In this document: in pieces, positions 8,132-17,904 of the stretch
Layout of the letters: every line of letters begins with the position of its first letter
Numbering within the stretch: the first letter of the stretch is position 1
Source of the DNA: an uncultured Prevotellaceae bacterium
Lineage (GTDB): Bacteria > Bacteroidota > Bacteroidia > Bacteroidales > Bacteroidaceae
Reading direction: 5' to 3'
DNA length: 64,000 nt
Assembly (NCBI GenBank): GCA_902782305.1
Contig: CACZMV010000003.1
Span: forward strand, 39,769-103,768
Program-made: the position numbers and the translations under genes
The notes under the pieces: model-generated
Told to the model about the DNA's origin: nothing
The model's database searches: none
Seen by the model: only the letters and a program-made list of their open reading frames with translations

Positions 8132-10111
8132 TTAGTTCTTATAATTTCTGGTTTGAACCTTGATTGCCTCGTACTCCAGCGGCTCCTTGATGAGCTCGGG
8201 CTCGTTGCCCTTGCCTTTGTACTCCCAGCAACCTACGTAGAAGTAGTTCTCATCGTCGCGCTTTGCCTCGCCTTCCTCGGTCTGGTACTCCTCGCGGAAG
8301 TGACCGCCGCAGGACTCGTTACGAGAGAGAGCGTCGAAAGCAACGAGCTGACCCATGGTGAAGAAGTCGCGCAGGTGGATAGCCTTATCAAGCTCTACGT
8401 TCAGACCCTCCTTCGTGCCAGGCACGAACAGGTTGGTATCGAACTCCTTCTCCAGCTCGTGCATCTTCTTCAGACCTGTCTTCAGACCCTCAGCGGTGCG
8501 ACCCATGCCGACATACTCCCACATGATGTGGCCGAGCTCCTTGTGGATAGAATCAACAGAACGCTTACCCTTGATATTGAGCAGGCGATCCATCTCGGCG
8601 TCAACCTTCTTCTCAGCCTCGTCAAACTCAGGACGGTCTGTGGGAACCTTCGGCCAAACAGCCTGGTCGGCCAGGTAGTTCTGGATGGTGTAAGGCAGCA
8701 CGAAGTAACCATCGGCCAGACCCTGCATCAGCGCAGAAGCACCGAGGCGGTTGGCACCGTGGTCAGAGAAGTTACACTCACCGATAGCAAAGAGACCAGG
8801 GATAGTGGTCTGCAGCTCGTAGTCAACCCAGATACCACCCATCGTGTAGTGGATAGCGGGATAGATCATCATGGGCTTGTAGTACTTCACACCATTGATC
8901 TCGTTGGCTACGTCTCCAGGGAATACATCCGTAATCTCCTCGTACATCTCGAAGAGGTTGCCGTAACGCTGCATGATGACATCGAGACCCAGGCGGTTGA
9001 TAGACTCTGAGAAATCGAGGAACACAGCCAGACCGGTGTTGTTCACGCCGAAGCCCTTGTCGCAACGCTCCTTAGCGGCACGAGAGGCCACGTCACGGGG
9101 AACGAGGTTACCGAATGCCGGATAGCGGCGCTCCAGATAGTAGTCGCGATCCTCCTCGGGAATCTCCCAACCCTGCTTGGTACCAGCCTGCAGAGCTTTA
9201 GCGTCCTCTATCTTCTTGGGAACCCAGATACGACCATCGTTACGCAGTGACTCAGACATCAGCGTCAGCTTAGACTGCTTGTCGCCGTGAACGGGGATAC
9301 AGGTGGGGTGAATCTGAACGTAAGAAGGATTAGCAAAGTAAGCACCCTTACGATAGCACTGGACAGCGGCAGTACAGTTACATCCCATAGCGTTGGTAGA
9401 GAGGAAGTAAGTGTTGCCATATCCACCAGTAGCGATGACTACGGCATTCGCGCTGAAACGCTCCAGCTTACCGGTAACGAGATTCTTGGCGATGATACCA
9501 CGGGCACGACCATCAACGATGACCACGTCTTCCATCTCGTAGCGGGTGTAGAGCTTTACCTTGCCGGCATTTACCTGACAGCTCAGTGAGCTATAGGCAC
9601 CCAGCAGCAACTGCTGACCGGTCTGACCCTTGGCATAGAACGTACGGCTCACCTGAGCACCACCGAAAGAGCGGTTAGCCAGCATACCACCATACTCACG
9701 AGCGAAGGGAACACCCTGGGCAACACACTGGTCGATAATATTGTTTGATACCTCAGCCAGACGATAAACGTTAGCTTCGCGAGCACGATAGTCACCACCC
9801 TTGACGGTATCATAGAACAAGCGATATACAGAGTCGCCATCGTTCTGATAGTTCTTGGCTGCATTGATACCACCCTGGGCGGCGATAGAGTGCGCACGGC
9901 GGGGTGAGTCCTGAATGCAGAGGTTAATCACGTTGAAGCCCATCTCACCGAGTGAGGCAGCAGCAGAAGCACCAGCCAGACCGGTACCTACCACAATCAC
10001 GTCGAGCTTCAGCTTGTTCTTGGGGTTTACCAAGCGCTGATGAGCCTTATATTCCTTCCATTTCTCAGGTACTGGACCTGCGGGAATCTTTGAATCTAAT
10101 ACTTTTGCCAT
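8132..10111 (-). CDS. sdhA: Succinate dehydrogenase/fumarate reductase flavoprotein subunit
   Basis: 659 residues from ATG 10111; an in-frame TTG three codons upstream is less likely. The dinucleotide-binding motif is [14 protein letters not shown], the covalent-FAD His77 lies in [11 protein letters not shown], and the substrate region is [10 protein letters not shown] with [14 protein letters not shown] near the FAD-cap end. It catalyses succinate/fumarate interconversion at the inner face of the membrane. It follows sdhC by 29 bp. The C-terminal residues about 600-659 ([20 protein letters not shown]) match the Bacteroidota form. Highly expressed codon choice is evident. Confidence 0.95.
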   Translation of the reverse strand: MAKVLDSKIPAGPVPEKWKEYKAHQRLVNPKNKLKLDVIVVGTGLAGASAAASLGEMGFNVINLCIQDSPRRAHSIAAQGGINAAKNYQNDGDSVYRLFYDTVKGGDYRAREANVYRLAEVSNNIIDQCVAQGVPFAREYGGMLANRSFGGAQVSRTFYAKGQTGQQLLLGAYSSLSCQVNAGKVKLYTRYEMEDVVIVDGRARGIIAKNLVTGKLERFSANAVVIATGGYGNTYFLSTNAMGCNCTAAVQCYRKGAYFANPSYVQIHPTCIPVHGDKQSKLTLMSESLRNDGRIWVPKKIEDAKALQAGTKQGWEIPEEDRDYYLERRYPAFGNLVPRDVASRAAKERCDKGFGVNNTGLAVFLDFSESINRLGLDVIMQRYGNLFEMYEEITDVFPGDVANEINGVKYYKPMMIYPAIHYTMGGIWVDYELQTTIPGLFAIGECNFSDHGANRLGASALMQGLADGYFVLPYTIQNYLADQAVWPKVPTDRPEFDEAEKKVDAEMDRLLNIKGKRSVDSIHKELGHIMWEYVGMGRTAEGLKTGLKKMHELEKEFDTNLFVPGTKEGLNVELDKAIHLRDFFTMGQLVAFDALSRNESCGGHFREEYQTEEGEAKRDDENYFYVGCWEYKGKGNEPELIKEPLEYEAIKVQTRNYKN

Positions 10112-10140
10112 AACTTTCAAAGTAATTTAAGGTTTAACAA

Positions 10141-10842
10141 TTAGCAGCAGCCTGCATAGCAATAGAGGCTCGGAGCCAGTTTGAAGGCAAAAGCCAAAAC
10201 AACTACGAGGAAACCAAGCATAAGCAGGGTGACATAAATGCCACCAATCCACCTCCAACGGCAGAGCCAAATCTTACCACTAATACCAAGGGTCTGCATT
10301 GCTGACCAGAAACCGTGAGTAAGATGGAACCAGATAGCGCAAAGCCAAATGAGGTAGAGCACTACAAAGACGGGGTTCTGGAAGGTGTCGATGATGAATG
10401 CAAAGCCGTCAGAGGGCAGATGACCTGCACTGAAGCCTACGATTTCGGCAAACATCATGTTGTACCAGAAGTTGAACAAGTGGAGCAACAGGCCCAGGAG
10501 GATAATGATACCCAGCACGAGCATGTTCTTAGAAGCCCACTCAACCTTACCAGCATTTACCGTTGTTGCCACATCATAGCGACTGTTGCCACGAGCGGTA
10601 CGGTTCTGCGCTGTCAGGATGAACGCAAAGACAATGTGAATGACAGCAAGGGCAGCCAGACCGATAGTAGCCACTACAGCATACCAGTTGGCACCCAGCA
10701 ATTCGCAAATCATGTTGTAAGCCTCGCCAGAGAACAGCGCAACAATGTTCATGCAACAGTGGAATGTCAAGAACAGAATCAGCGCAATACCCGTTACGGA
10801 CATTACAACCTTACGACCAATTGATGAATTGATTAACCACAT
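10141..10842 (-). CDS. sdhC: Succinate dehydrogenase cytochrome b subunit (b558 family)
   Basis: 233 residues, about five membrane spans, anchoring the flavoprotein and iron-sulfur subunits and binding haem and quinone. Conserved histidines suited to haem ligation are His28 (LTFHCCMN), His69 (AVIHIVFAF), His121 (LLHLFNFWYN) and His173/His176 (WFHLTHGFWS). Length and His pattern match the diheme cytochrome b558 type rather than the two-protein SdhCD type. First gene of the operon; promoter at 10909-10940. The Cys-rich end (YCYAGCC) is unusual. Confidence 0.92.
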   Translation of the reverse strand: MWLINSSIGRKVVMSVTGIALILFLTFHCCMNIVALFSGEAYNMICELLGANWYAVVATIGLAALAVIHIVFAFILTAQNRTARGNSRYDVATTVNAGKVEWASKNMLVLGIIILLGLLLHLFNFWYNMMFAEIVGFSAGHLPSDGFAFIIDTFQNPVFVVLYLIWLCAIWFHLTHGFWSAMQTLGISGKIWLCRWRWIGGIYVTLLMLGFLVVVLAFAFKLAPSLYCYAGCC

Positions 10843-10908
10843 AAAATATTGAAATTAAAATTAATAATAAATACTTAATAATAAGTACGCAGGCGCACTA
10901 TGGGGCTA

Positions 10909-10940
10909 CAAATTTACTACAAATTTATGAAACCCGCAAA
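10909..10940 (-). promoter_or_regulatory. Promoter of the sdhCAB operon
   Basis: On the minus strand, TTTG at 10937-10940 and TAAATTTG at 10909-10916, spacing 20 nt, an exact fit to the Bacteroidota consensus. The leader to sdhC is about 60 nt and very AT-rich. Confidence 0.75.
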
Positions 10941-10980
10941 CGTTTTCGCTAGAAAAAGGGTTAATTATACAAAAAATTAT

Positions 10981-10988
10981 TAACTTTG
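10981..10988 (+). promoter_or_regulatory. -7 box of the Pif1-YraN gene
   Basis: TAACTTTG 21 nt upstream of the ATG at 11010. An in-frame TTG at 10986 lies inside the box and is rejected as a start. Confidence 0.6.
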
Positions 10989-11009
10989 CAGTCAAATTGG
11001 ATTAAAACA

Positions 11010-13274
11010 ATGGTAGAAAATCACGAATTGCGCACTGCGTGGGACTTTGTTGAGAATACTGGGAGAAGTATTTTTTTGACAGGAAAAGCAGGAACAGGAA
11101 AGACCACATTTCTAAAGACAATAGTAGAAAAATCGCGTAAGCGACCCATCGTGGTTGCCCCCACAGGTGTGGCAGCTATCAATGCCGGTGGGGTTACCAT
11201 CCATTCGTTTTTCCAACTGCCTTTTACTCCTTATGTGCCTGGAGCAAAACTAGAGAGCAAGTTTGATTTTGGACGTGAGAAGCGAAAGATCATTGCTTCC
11301 ATAGACCTCTTGATTATTGATGAGATTAGTATGGTACGTGCAGACTTGCTGGACGCCATTGATACAGTACTTCGACGTTTTCGTGACCACTACCAGCCTT
11401 TTGGAGGAGTACAGTTGTTGATGATTGGCGACTTGGCACAGTTGACTCCCGTTGTTACGCCAGAAGACGAACAGATTCTCAAACCCTATTACGACACACC
11501 TTACTTCTTTGGTTCGAAGGCATTGCAACAGATAGACTATGTGACCATTCAGCTGGATCATGTCTATAGACAGCAAGACATGTCGTTCATCGAAATATTG
11601 AACCAGATACGTGAGGGACATCCTTCACCAAAAACGTTGGAACAGTTGAATGCACGCTGTCTGCCTACCTTCATCCCCAAACCAGAGGAACCATACATTC
11701 GTCTGACTACGCATAATCAGTTAGCCAATTACTATAACGAGACAGAGCTGAAGAAACTAAAAGGGCGTTCGTATTTGTTTCATGCAGAAATCAATGGCAC
11801 CTTTCCAGAATACTCCTATCCCACAGCAGAAACCTTGGAACTGAAACAAGGAGCACAAGTAATGTTCATCAAAAACGACCCTTCCATTGAACACCTTTAT
11901 TATAATGGACGTATAGGACGAGTGACCTATGTGGATGCCTATAAGATTCTGGTGCTTTGTGAGGGTGACGACGAAGCCATTGAAGTGGAACCTTTGGAAT
12001 GGGAAAACACGCGCTATACCCTGAACGAAGAAACCAAAGAGATAGAAACAGAGATACAGGGAATCTTTAAACAATATCCTTTGCGACTAGCATGGGCCAT
12101 CACGATTCACAAGAGTCAGGGCTTGACGTTCGATCGTGCCATCATCGATGCCAATCAATCATTTGCTCCTGGTCAGGTGTATGTAGCCCTCAGTCGTTGT
12201 CGTTCTTTGGAAGGTTTGATACTGGCATCTCCTTTAGGTACTCGTGCCATCATTAACGACGAAAGAGTAGACACCTATATTGCTCAACAGGAGGAGGAAG
12301 CACAAAGAAGCATCCAACAACTGCCTGCCTTGAAACAAGAATATGAGCGCTATCTGTTGTTACAACTATTCGACTTCCGTTCCCTACTCTATCAGCAGGA
12401 AACGATGGTGCGCATCTTTGCTGAGTTCTTCTATCACAGTTATGCTTCCCTGAAAAAGTTGCACGACCAGACACTGATGGATTTCAAAAAACATATTATA
12501 GAAGTTGCTGGAAAATGGCAACAGAAAATTATATCGATGTCTATCGAACAGCTACACGACGAAGATTTCCTGGAGCGTGTGAAACGTAGTGCAACCTATT
12601 TTGCTGACACCTTATATAATATTCTTTCAAAACCATTGGAGTTGTCTGCTCAGGTAGAGACTAACAACAAACAGGCCAAACGAAGATTAGACCATGCATT
12701 GCCAGATGAGAAAGAAACATGGATATCTCGTCGCTACCTACTGGTGAAGATAGCAGAGCAAGGCTTTACTGTTACTCACTATCTGAAAGAAAAACAAATG
12801 TCGATGCTGGATGCTATTGACGAAAGTGCCATCAAACCCAAACGCACCAGGAAAAGCAAGACGAAGAAAGAGACGAAGCCAAAGACGAAAGAGGCAAAGA
12901 GCAAGAAAGCTTTAACTCCTAATAATGAACTAGGTGCTTGGGGCGAAGAACAAGCAGCCAATTATCTGATTCATAAAGGCTATACTATCATAGAGCGAGA
13001 CTGGAAATCTGGTCATCGAGATATCGACATCATTGCTACGGATGGTGAAGTGGTAGTCTTTGTGGAAGTGAAGGCTCGACGCAATCGAGTGTTTGGCGAG
13101 CCAGAAGATGCTGTTGACTATATGAAGATGCAAAACCTGCGAGCAGCTATTAACCATTACATCAAATACAAAAACGTCAGACAAGAGATTCGATTCGACG
13201 TGATTACAGTTGTTGGTACTCCCTATGGAGGAGAAGCAGAGATTACACATATCGAGGATGTGCCCACCATTTAA
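11010..13274 (+). CDS. Pif1-like DNA helicase fused to a C-terminal YraN (UPF0102) nuclease-like domain
   Basis: 754 residues. Residues 1-430 are an SF1 helicase of the Pif1/RecD2 type: Walker A GKAGTGKT (about 24-31), Walker B LLIIDEISM (about 98-106), GDLAQLTPV, and the C-terminal motifs TIHKSQGLTFDRAIID and QVYVALSRC. A helical middle region with HRDC-like character is followed by a very basic linker (KPKRTRKSKTKKE, about 610-635). Residues about 639-754 match YraN: GAWGEEQAANYLIHKGYTI, DIDIIATDGEVVVFVEVKAR (the restriction-endonuclease-like D ... E-V-K core) and FGEPEDAVDYMKM. The family unwinds difficult DNA such as G-quadruplex; YraN is a Holliday-junction-type nuclease homologue of unclear function. 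Fusion implies unwinding coupled to cutting. No frame break is seen. Confidence 0.88.
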   Translation: MVENHELRTAWDFVENTGRSIFLTGKAGTGKTTFLKTIVEKSRKRPIVVAPTGVAAINAGGVTIHSFFQLPFTPYVPGAKLESKFDFGREKRKIIASIDLLIIDEISMVRADLLDAIDTVLRRFRDHYQPFGGVQLLMIGDLAQLTPVVTPEDEQILKPYYDTPYFFGSKALQQIDYVTIQLDHVYRQQDMSFIEILNQIREGHPSPKTLEQLNARCLPTFIPKPEEPYIRLTTHNQLANYYNETELKKLKGRSYLFHAEINGTFPEYSYPTAETLELKQGAQVMFIKNDPSIEHLYYNGRIGRVTYVDAYKILVLCEGDDEAIEVEPLEWENTRYTLNEETKEIETEIQGIFKQYPLRLAWAITIHKSQGLTFDRAIIDANQSFAPGQVYVALSRCRSLEGLILASPLGTRAIINDERVDTYIAQQEEEAQRSIQQLPALKQEYERYLLLQLFDFRSLLYQQETMVRIFAEFFYHSYASLKKLHDQTLMDFKKHIIEVAGKWQQKIISMSIEQLHDEDFLERVKRSATYFADTLYNILSKPLELSAQVETNNKQAKRRLDHALPDEKETWISRRYLLVKIAEQGFTVTHYLKEKQMSMLDAIDESAIKPKRTRKSKTKKETKPKTKEAKSKKALTPNNELGAWGEEQAANYLIHKGYTIIERDWKSGHRDIDIIATDGEVVVFVEVKARRNRVFGEPEDAVDYMKMQNLRAAINHYIKYKNVRQEIRFDVITVVGTPYGGEAEITHIEDVPTI

Positions 13275-13363
13275 GATGACCTGGCACTTGACCCATATCG
13301 TAATTCTTATTAAGAATACATAGTATTTTTCTGATTTTCATGTGATAATTGCAATAGTTTTTG

Positions 13364-13371
13364 TAATTTTG
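13364..13371 (+). promoter_or_regulatory. -7 box of mnmG
   Basis: TAATTTTG ends 4 nt before the mnmG ATG, so the transcript should start at or next to the start codon. No strong -33. Confidence 0.55.
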
Positions 13372-13375
13372 CCAC

Positions 13376-15271
13376 ATGATTCTGAAATACGACGTTATAG
13401 TGATTGGAGGCGGACATGCTGGGTGTGAGGCTGCAACAGCTTCAGCTAACATGGGTGCAAAGACCTGCCTCGTCACCATGGATATGAATAAGATTGCACA
13501 GATGTCGTGCAACCCAGCCATTGGTGGTATTGCCAAAGGACAGATAGTACGTGAGATAGACGCTTTAGGAGGACAGATGGCGCTGGTAACTGATGCCACA
13601 GCCATCCAATTTCGCATGCTGAATCGCTCCAAGGGACCTGCTGTATGGTCGCCCAGAGCACAATGCGATCGTGGTAAGTTTATATGGAAATGGCGCTCTA
13701 TGCTTGACGCTACTCCCAATCTTGACATCTGGCAAGACCAAGCGGATGAGCTTATCGTAGAAAACGGAAAGGCTATTGGCGTCAAGACTATCTGGGGATG
13801 TGAACTAAGAGCCAAAGCGGTTATCATTACTGCTGGTACTTTCTTGAACGGACTGATGCACATCGGACGAAAGATGGTTCCTGGAGGTCGCATTGCCGAA
13901 CCTGCTGTTCCCCACTTCACAGAGAGCATCACTCGTCATGGAATCAGGTCTGCTCGAATGAAGACAGGTACCCCTGTTCGTATCGACAAACGGAGTGTTC
14001 ACTTTGAAGACATGGAGCGCCAAGATGGCGAAAACGGATATTATAAGTTTTCTTATATGGGCGAACAACGTCCTTTGGAACAACTTCCTTGTTGGGTATG
14101 TTATACGAACGAGGAAGTGCATGAGACACTTCGCAGTGGATTGGCAGACTCACCACTTTATAATGGACAGATTCAATCGATAGGTCCACGCTATTGTCCT
14201 TCGATAGAAACCAAGCTGGTTACCTTCCCTGAACGTCCTCAGCACTTGCTGTTCTTGGAACCTGAGGGAGAGACTACCAATGAAATGTATCTGAATGGCT
14301 TCTCATCATCCCTGCCAATGGACGTACAGATTGCAGCGCTGAAGAAGATTCCTGCCCTTCGCGACCTGAAAGTTTATCGTCCTGGCTATGCCATTGAATA
14401 CGATTTCTTCGACCCTACCCAACTGAAACATTCCTTGGAATCAAAGGTTATTGAGGGACTGTTTATGGCAGGTCAGGTGAATGGAACGACGGGCTATGAA
14501 GAAGCTGGAGGTCAAGGAACCATAGCAGGTATCAATGCTGCCCTCTTTGCTGGTTCTGTAGGTTGCGCAAATAGCGCATCAAACGCAACGTTTGAACTGA
14601 AAAGAGACGAAGCTTACATTGGTGTTTTGATAGATGATCTGGTGACGAAAGGTGTTGATGAACCCTACCGTATGTTTACTTCTCGTGCTGAATATCGTAT
14701 CTTGCTTCGTCAAGATGATGCAGATGCCCGCTTGACAGAGAAAGCCTATCAACTGGGTATAGCCAAAAGAGACCGTTACGATTGGTGGCTGGAGAAGAAA
14801 CAACACATTGAGGAGATAGAAACCTTCTGCAAGACTTTTGCCATTAAACCCAAAGTGGTGAATGGCGCATTAGAAGCAATGGGTTCTACCCCACTCGTCT
14901 ATGGTTGTAAGTTGGAAGACTTAGTGGCTCGTCCTGAACTGAACTTCGAAAAGCTCTATGAGATTGTTCCTGAACTGAAGGCTATGGTAGAGAAGTTGCC
15001 CAACAGACAGGAAGAGATAGCTGAAGCTGCTGAAATACATATCAAGTATAAAGGATATATCGAACGCGAACAAATGGTTGCTGAGAAGATGCACCGTTTG
15101 GAGAATATCAAAATCAAGGGAAAGTTTGATTATCCTAACTTAACGGCAATTTCAACAGAGGCACGTCAGAAATTAGAGAAGATACAACCGGAAACACTGG
15201 CACAAGCAAGTCGCATTCCTGGCGTATCACCTAGCGATATCAATGCTATGCTAGTTCTGTTAGGTAGATAG
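13376..15271 (+). CDS. mnmG: tRNA uridine-5-carboxymethylaminomethyl modification enzyme MnmG (GidA)
   Basis: 631 residues, full family length. With MnmE it installs the 5-carboxymethylaminomethyl group on U34 of certain tRNAs, using FAD, NADH and a folate donor. The N-terminal FAD motif is VIVIGGGHAGCEAA; other family motifs are MSCNPAIGGIAKGQIVREIDALGG, GAGTFLNG-like TAGTFLNG, and GLFMAGQVNGTTGYEEAGGQG; the C-terminal helical part contains YIEREQ. The start is fixed by the conserved KYDVIVIGG beginning. Its stop is immediately followed by the first parS-like site. In many bacteria gidA lies near the replication origin. Confidence 0.96.
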   Translation: MILKYDVIVIGGGHAGCEAATASANMGAKTCLVTMDMNKIAQMSCNPAIGGIAKGQIVREIDALGGQMALVTDATAIQFRMLNRSKGPAVWSPRAQCDRGKFIWKWRSMLDATPNLDIWQDQADELIVENGKAIGVKTIWGCELRAKAVIITAGTFLNGLMHIGRKMVPGGRIAEPAVPHFTESITRHGIRSARMKTGTPVRIDKRSVHFEDMERQDGENGYYKFSYMGEQRPLEQLPCWVCYTNEEVHETLRSGLADSPLYNGQIQSIGPRYCPSIETKLVTFPERPQHLLFLEPEGETTNEMYLNGFSSSLPMDVQIAALKKIPALRDLKVYRPGYAIEYDFFDPTQLKHSLESKVIEGLFMAGQVNGTTGYEEAGGQGTIAGINAALFAGSVGCANSASNATFELKRDEAYIGVLIDDLVTKGVDEPYRMFTSRAEYRILLRQDDADARLTEKAYQLGIAKRDRYDWWLEKKQHIEEIETFCKTFAIKPKVVNGALEAMGSTPLVYGCKLEDLVARPELNFEKLYEIVPELKAMVEKLPNRQEEIAEAAEIHIKYKGYIEREQMVAEKMHRLENIKIKGKFDYPNLTAISTEARQKLEKIQPETLAQASRIPGVSPSDINAMLVLLGR

Positions 15272-15287
15272 TGTTTCACGTGAAACG
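15272..15287. other. parS-like centromere site 1
   Basis: TGTTTCACGTGAAACG, which matches the conserved ParB-binding palindrome TGTTNCACGTGAAACA at 15 of 16 positions (last base differs). It lies directly after the mnmG stop codon. Function as a ParB site is inferred. Confidence 0.7.
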
Positions 15288-15331
15288 ATATACATGTATT
15301 CATATTAGTAATAACGATAAAACCAAAGATT

Positions 15332-15859
15332 ATGAACAACCAAGTACTGATTGACAATTTGCGTTGCATACCAGATTTTCCGAGAAAGGGTATCAACTTT
15401 CGTGATGTGACCACTCTGTACAAGAATGCAGAATGCATGAAAATTATGCTAGACGAGATGTATGAACTCTACAAAGACAAAGGAATCACCAAGATTGTAG
15501 GAGTAGAGAGTCGTGGCTTTGTGATGGCATCGGCTTTGGCCGCACGATTAGGATGCGGAGTGGTGTTAGCACGTAAACCGGGTAAGTTGCCTGGAACTGT
15601 TGTAAAGGAACAATTTACCAAGGAATACGGAGTAGATACTGTAGAAATGCACATCGACTCGATAGAGCCAGACGATGTAGTGCTCATCCACGATGATTTG
15701 TTGGCAACAGGAGGAACGGCCAAGGCAACGTATAAGTTGGTGAACCACTTCCACCCGAAGAAGGTCTATATGAACTTCATCATCGAAATTACAGACGAAG
15801 GGCTGCATGGACGCGACCTGTTTGATGGTATAGAACTCACCACTCTCGTAACAGTATAA
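15332..15859 (+). CDS. apt: Adenine phosphoribosyltransferase
   Basis: 175 residues. It makes AMP from adenine and PRPP in purine salvage, in the cytosol. The PRPP-binding loop is VVLIHDDLLATGGTA (about 108-122); other family motifs are IPDFPRKGINFRDVT, GVESRGFVMASALA and RKPGKLPG. Length is typical. It sits between mnmG and uvrC with parS-like sites on both sides (594 bp apart), which may explain why the gaps on both sides are kept. No clear -7 box was found just upstream. Confidence 0.95.
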   Translation: MNNQVLIDNLRCIPDFPRKGINFRDVTTLYKNAECMKIMLDEMYELYKDKGITKIVGVESRGFVMASALAARLGCGVVLARKPGKLPGTVVKEQFTKEYGVDTVEMHIDSIEPDDVVLIHDDLLATGGTAKATYKLVNHFHPKKVYMNFIIEITDEGLHGRDLFDGIELTTLVTV

Positions 15860-15865
15860 AAAGGG

Positions 15866-15881
15866 TGTTCCACGTGAAACA
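15866..15881. other. parS-like centromere site 2
   Basis: TGTTCCACGTGAAACA, a full match to the consensus TGTTNCACGTGAAACA. It lies 6 bp past the apt stop. A second site 594 bp upstream makes chance unlikely. Confidence 0.75.
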
Positions 15882-15891
15882 TTTTAGGCTA

Positions 15892-15939
15892 TGATGATAA
15901 GTTTCTATAATATTCAACAAGGGGTAGGACTTATCATCA
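15892..15939. repeat. Inverted repeat between apt and uvrC
   Basis: Perfect 11-bp arms TGATGATAAGT (15892-15902) and ACTTATCATCA (15929-15939) around a 26-nt loop, directly after the second parS-like site. It may end the apt transcript or form part of the centromere region. Confidence 0.5.
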
Positions 15940-15971
15940 CACAAAGTAATTTAATTATCAGCAGTTAGAAG

Positions 15972-17795
15972 ATGACAAAGGAAGAGAATGAAGCACGGTT
16001 GGCCAAGTTAAAGGCAATCGTTAGTGCCCTACCCGAGAAGCCTGGCAGTTATCAATACTATGATGCTGAGGGAACTATCATTTATGTAGGCAAGGCCAAG
16101 AACCTGAAAAATCGTGTTTCATCCTACTTCCATAGCGAGGTAGATAGGTTTAAAACGAAGGTACTGGTGTCCAAGATATGGGACATCAGCTATACGGTTG
16201 TTAATACAGAAGAAGATGCTTTGCTGTTGGAAAATGCCCTGATCAAGAAGTACAATCCACGCTATAATGTACTGCTGAAAGACGGAAAAACCTACCCCAG
16301 CATCTGCATTACCAAAGAGTATCTTCCTCGCATCTTCAGCACTCGAACCATTAATAAGAAAGGAGGTACATATTATGGACCCTATTCCCATGTAGGATCC
16401 ATGCATGCTGTACTAGAATTGATTAAGAAACTATACCATCCTCGCACCTGCAAATTCCCCATTACCAAGGAGGGTGTAGAACAAAAGAAATACCAGCTAT
16501 GCTTGGAATATCATATCAAAAATTGTGGTGGACCCTGCGTTGGAAAGCAGACTTTAGAAGACTATCAAAAGAACATTGAGCAAGCCAGAGAGATTCTCAA
16601 GGGAAACACACGCCAAGTGCTTCGCGATATGAAGGAAGAGATGATGCAATTGGCTGAGGAATTACGCTTTGAGGAGGCTGAGGAAATCAAGAGAAGATAC
16701 TTGTTAATCGAGAGTTTCGTAGCCTCCAGCGAGGTGGTTTCCTATACCATTAACAATGTCGATGTGCTATCTATTACCAACGACGACAAGGTGGCTTTCA
16801 TCAATTATATCCACGTTTCTAATGGTCAGATAAACCAGAGCTTTACCTTTGAATATAAGAAGAAACTCGAGGAAACTGACGAGGAACTCTTGCAGTTGGC
16901 CATTGTGGAAATGAGAGAACGATTCAAGAGTCACGCCAAGGAGATTATTCTGCCTCAGGAGATTAATCTTGACCTCGAGGGAGTCACTATTTCTGTGCCT
17001 CAGAGAGGCGACAAAAAGAAGCTTTTAGACCTCTCGCTGATGAATGGAAAACAGTATAAGTTTGATCGTTTGAAGCAGGCTGAAAAGCTGAATCCTGAGC
17101 AAAAATCGGTGCGACTGATGAAGGAATTGCAAGACCTCCTACACTTGCCCAAATTGCCTTATCAGATAGAGTGTTTCGACAATTCGAATATCTCTGGTAG
17201 CGACGCTGTTGCAGCCTGTGTAGTCTTCAAGAAAATGAAGCCTTCCAAACAGGATTATCGCCATTATAACATCAAGACAGTAGTGGGTCCAGACGATTAT
17301 GCCTCCATGAAAGAAGTGGTTTTGCGACGATATCAGCGCCTTATTCAAGAACAGCAACCCCTACCCGACCTCATCGTTGCGGATGGTGGAAAGGGTCAGA
17401 TGGAGGTTATCCGACAAGTCGTTCAGGACGAGTTAAACCTAGATATTCCCATTGCAGGATTGGCAAAAAATGACAAGCACAGAACCAATGAATTGCTGTA
17501 TGGATTCCCTGCAAGGGTTATAGGCATCAAAGACACTTCGGAACTATTCAGAGTATTGTCTCGTTTGCAGGATGAAGTACACCGTTTTGCCATTACTTTC
17601 CATCGAGACAAGCGTTCTAAACACGCTTTACACTCAGAGTTGGACGACATCAAAGGAATAGGTCCGAAAACGCGTGATGAACTTCTAAATAGCCTCAAAT
17701 CGGTTAAAAAGATACGCGAGGCTGAGCTATCTGTCTTAGAAAAAATCATAGGCAAGCAGAAAGCCAAAATCGTCTTCGACTACTTTAGTTCATAG
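15972..17795 (+). CDS. uvrC: UvrABC excision nuclease subunit C
   Basis: 607 residues, typical length. It makes both incisions around a DNA lesion after UvrB loading. The N-terminal GIY-YIG nuclease domain is visible (KPGSYQYYDAEGTIIYVGKA, residues about 18-37), then the UVR motif that contacts UvrB (AEELRFEEAEEIKRRY, about 223-238), the RNase H-like C-terminal nuclease (ECFDNSNISGSDAVAACVVF and LIVADGGKGQ) and a terminal HhH pair (LDDIKGIGPKTRDELLNSL). The ATG at 15972 gives the normal N-terminus. Confidence 0.95.
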   Translation: MTKEENEARLAKLKAIVSALPEKPGSYQYYDAEGTIIYVGKAKNLKNRVSSYFHSEVDRFKTKVLVSKIWDISYTVVNTEEDALLLENALIKKYNPRYNVLLKDGKTYPSICITKEYLPRIFSTRTINKKGGTYYGPYSHVGSMHAVLELIKKLYHPRTCKFPITKEGVEQKKYQLCLEYHIKNCGGPCVGKQTLEDYQKNIEQAREILKGNTRQVLRDMKEEMMQLAEELRFEEAEEIKRRYLLIESFVASSEVVSYTINNVDVLSITNDDKVAFINYIHVSNGQINQSFTFEYKKKLEETDEELLQLAIVEMRERFKSHAKEIILPQEINLDLEGVTISVPQRGDKKKLLDLSLMNGKQYKFDRLKQAEKLNPEQKSVRLMKELQDLLHLPKLPYQIECFDNSNISGSDAVAACVVFKKMKPSKQDYRHYNIKTVVGPDDYASMKEVVLRRYQRLIQEQQPLPDLIVADGGKGQMEVIRQVVQDELNLDIPIAGLAKNDKHRTNELLYGFPARVIGIKDTSELFRVLSRLQDEVHRFAITFHRDKRSKHALHSELDDIKGIGPKTRDELLNSLKSVKKIREAELSVLEKIIGKQKAKIVFDYFSS

Positions 17796-17867
17796 GTAGA
17801 TTTCTATTGAATATTGCACCATGACCGATATGGGTATCAACTTCTGTAAGTGTTTATAAGCATAACA

Positions 17868-17899
17868 TTTGGTAGTTAAAAAAATAATGCGTATCTTTG
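17868..17899 (+). promoter_or_regulatory. Promoter of the dtd-deoC gene set
   Basis: TTTG at 17868-17871 and TATCTTTG at 17892-17899, spacing 20 nt. The -7 box ends only 5 nt before the dtd ATG, so the transcript is probably leaderless or nearly so. Confidence 0.75.
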
Positions 17900-17904
17900 C
17901 AGTC

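Noticed and set aside
8153-9010. Long open frame on the plus strand opposite sdhA
   Set aside because: It lies wholly inside sdhA, which has strong family motifs and biased codons; long antisense frames are expected opposite such genes.
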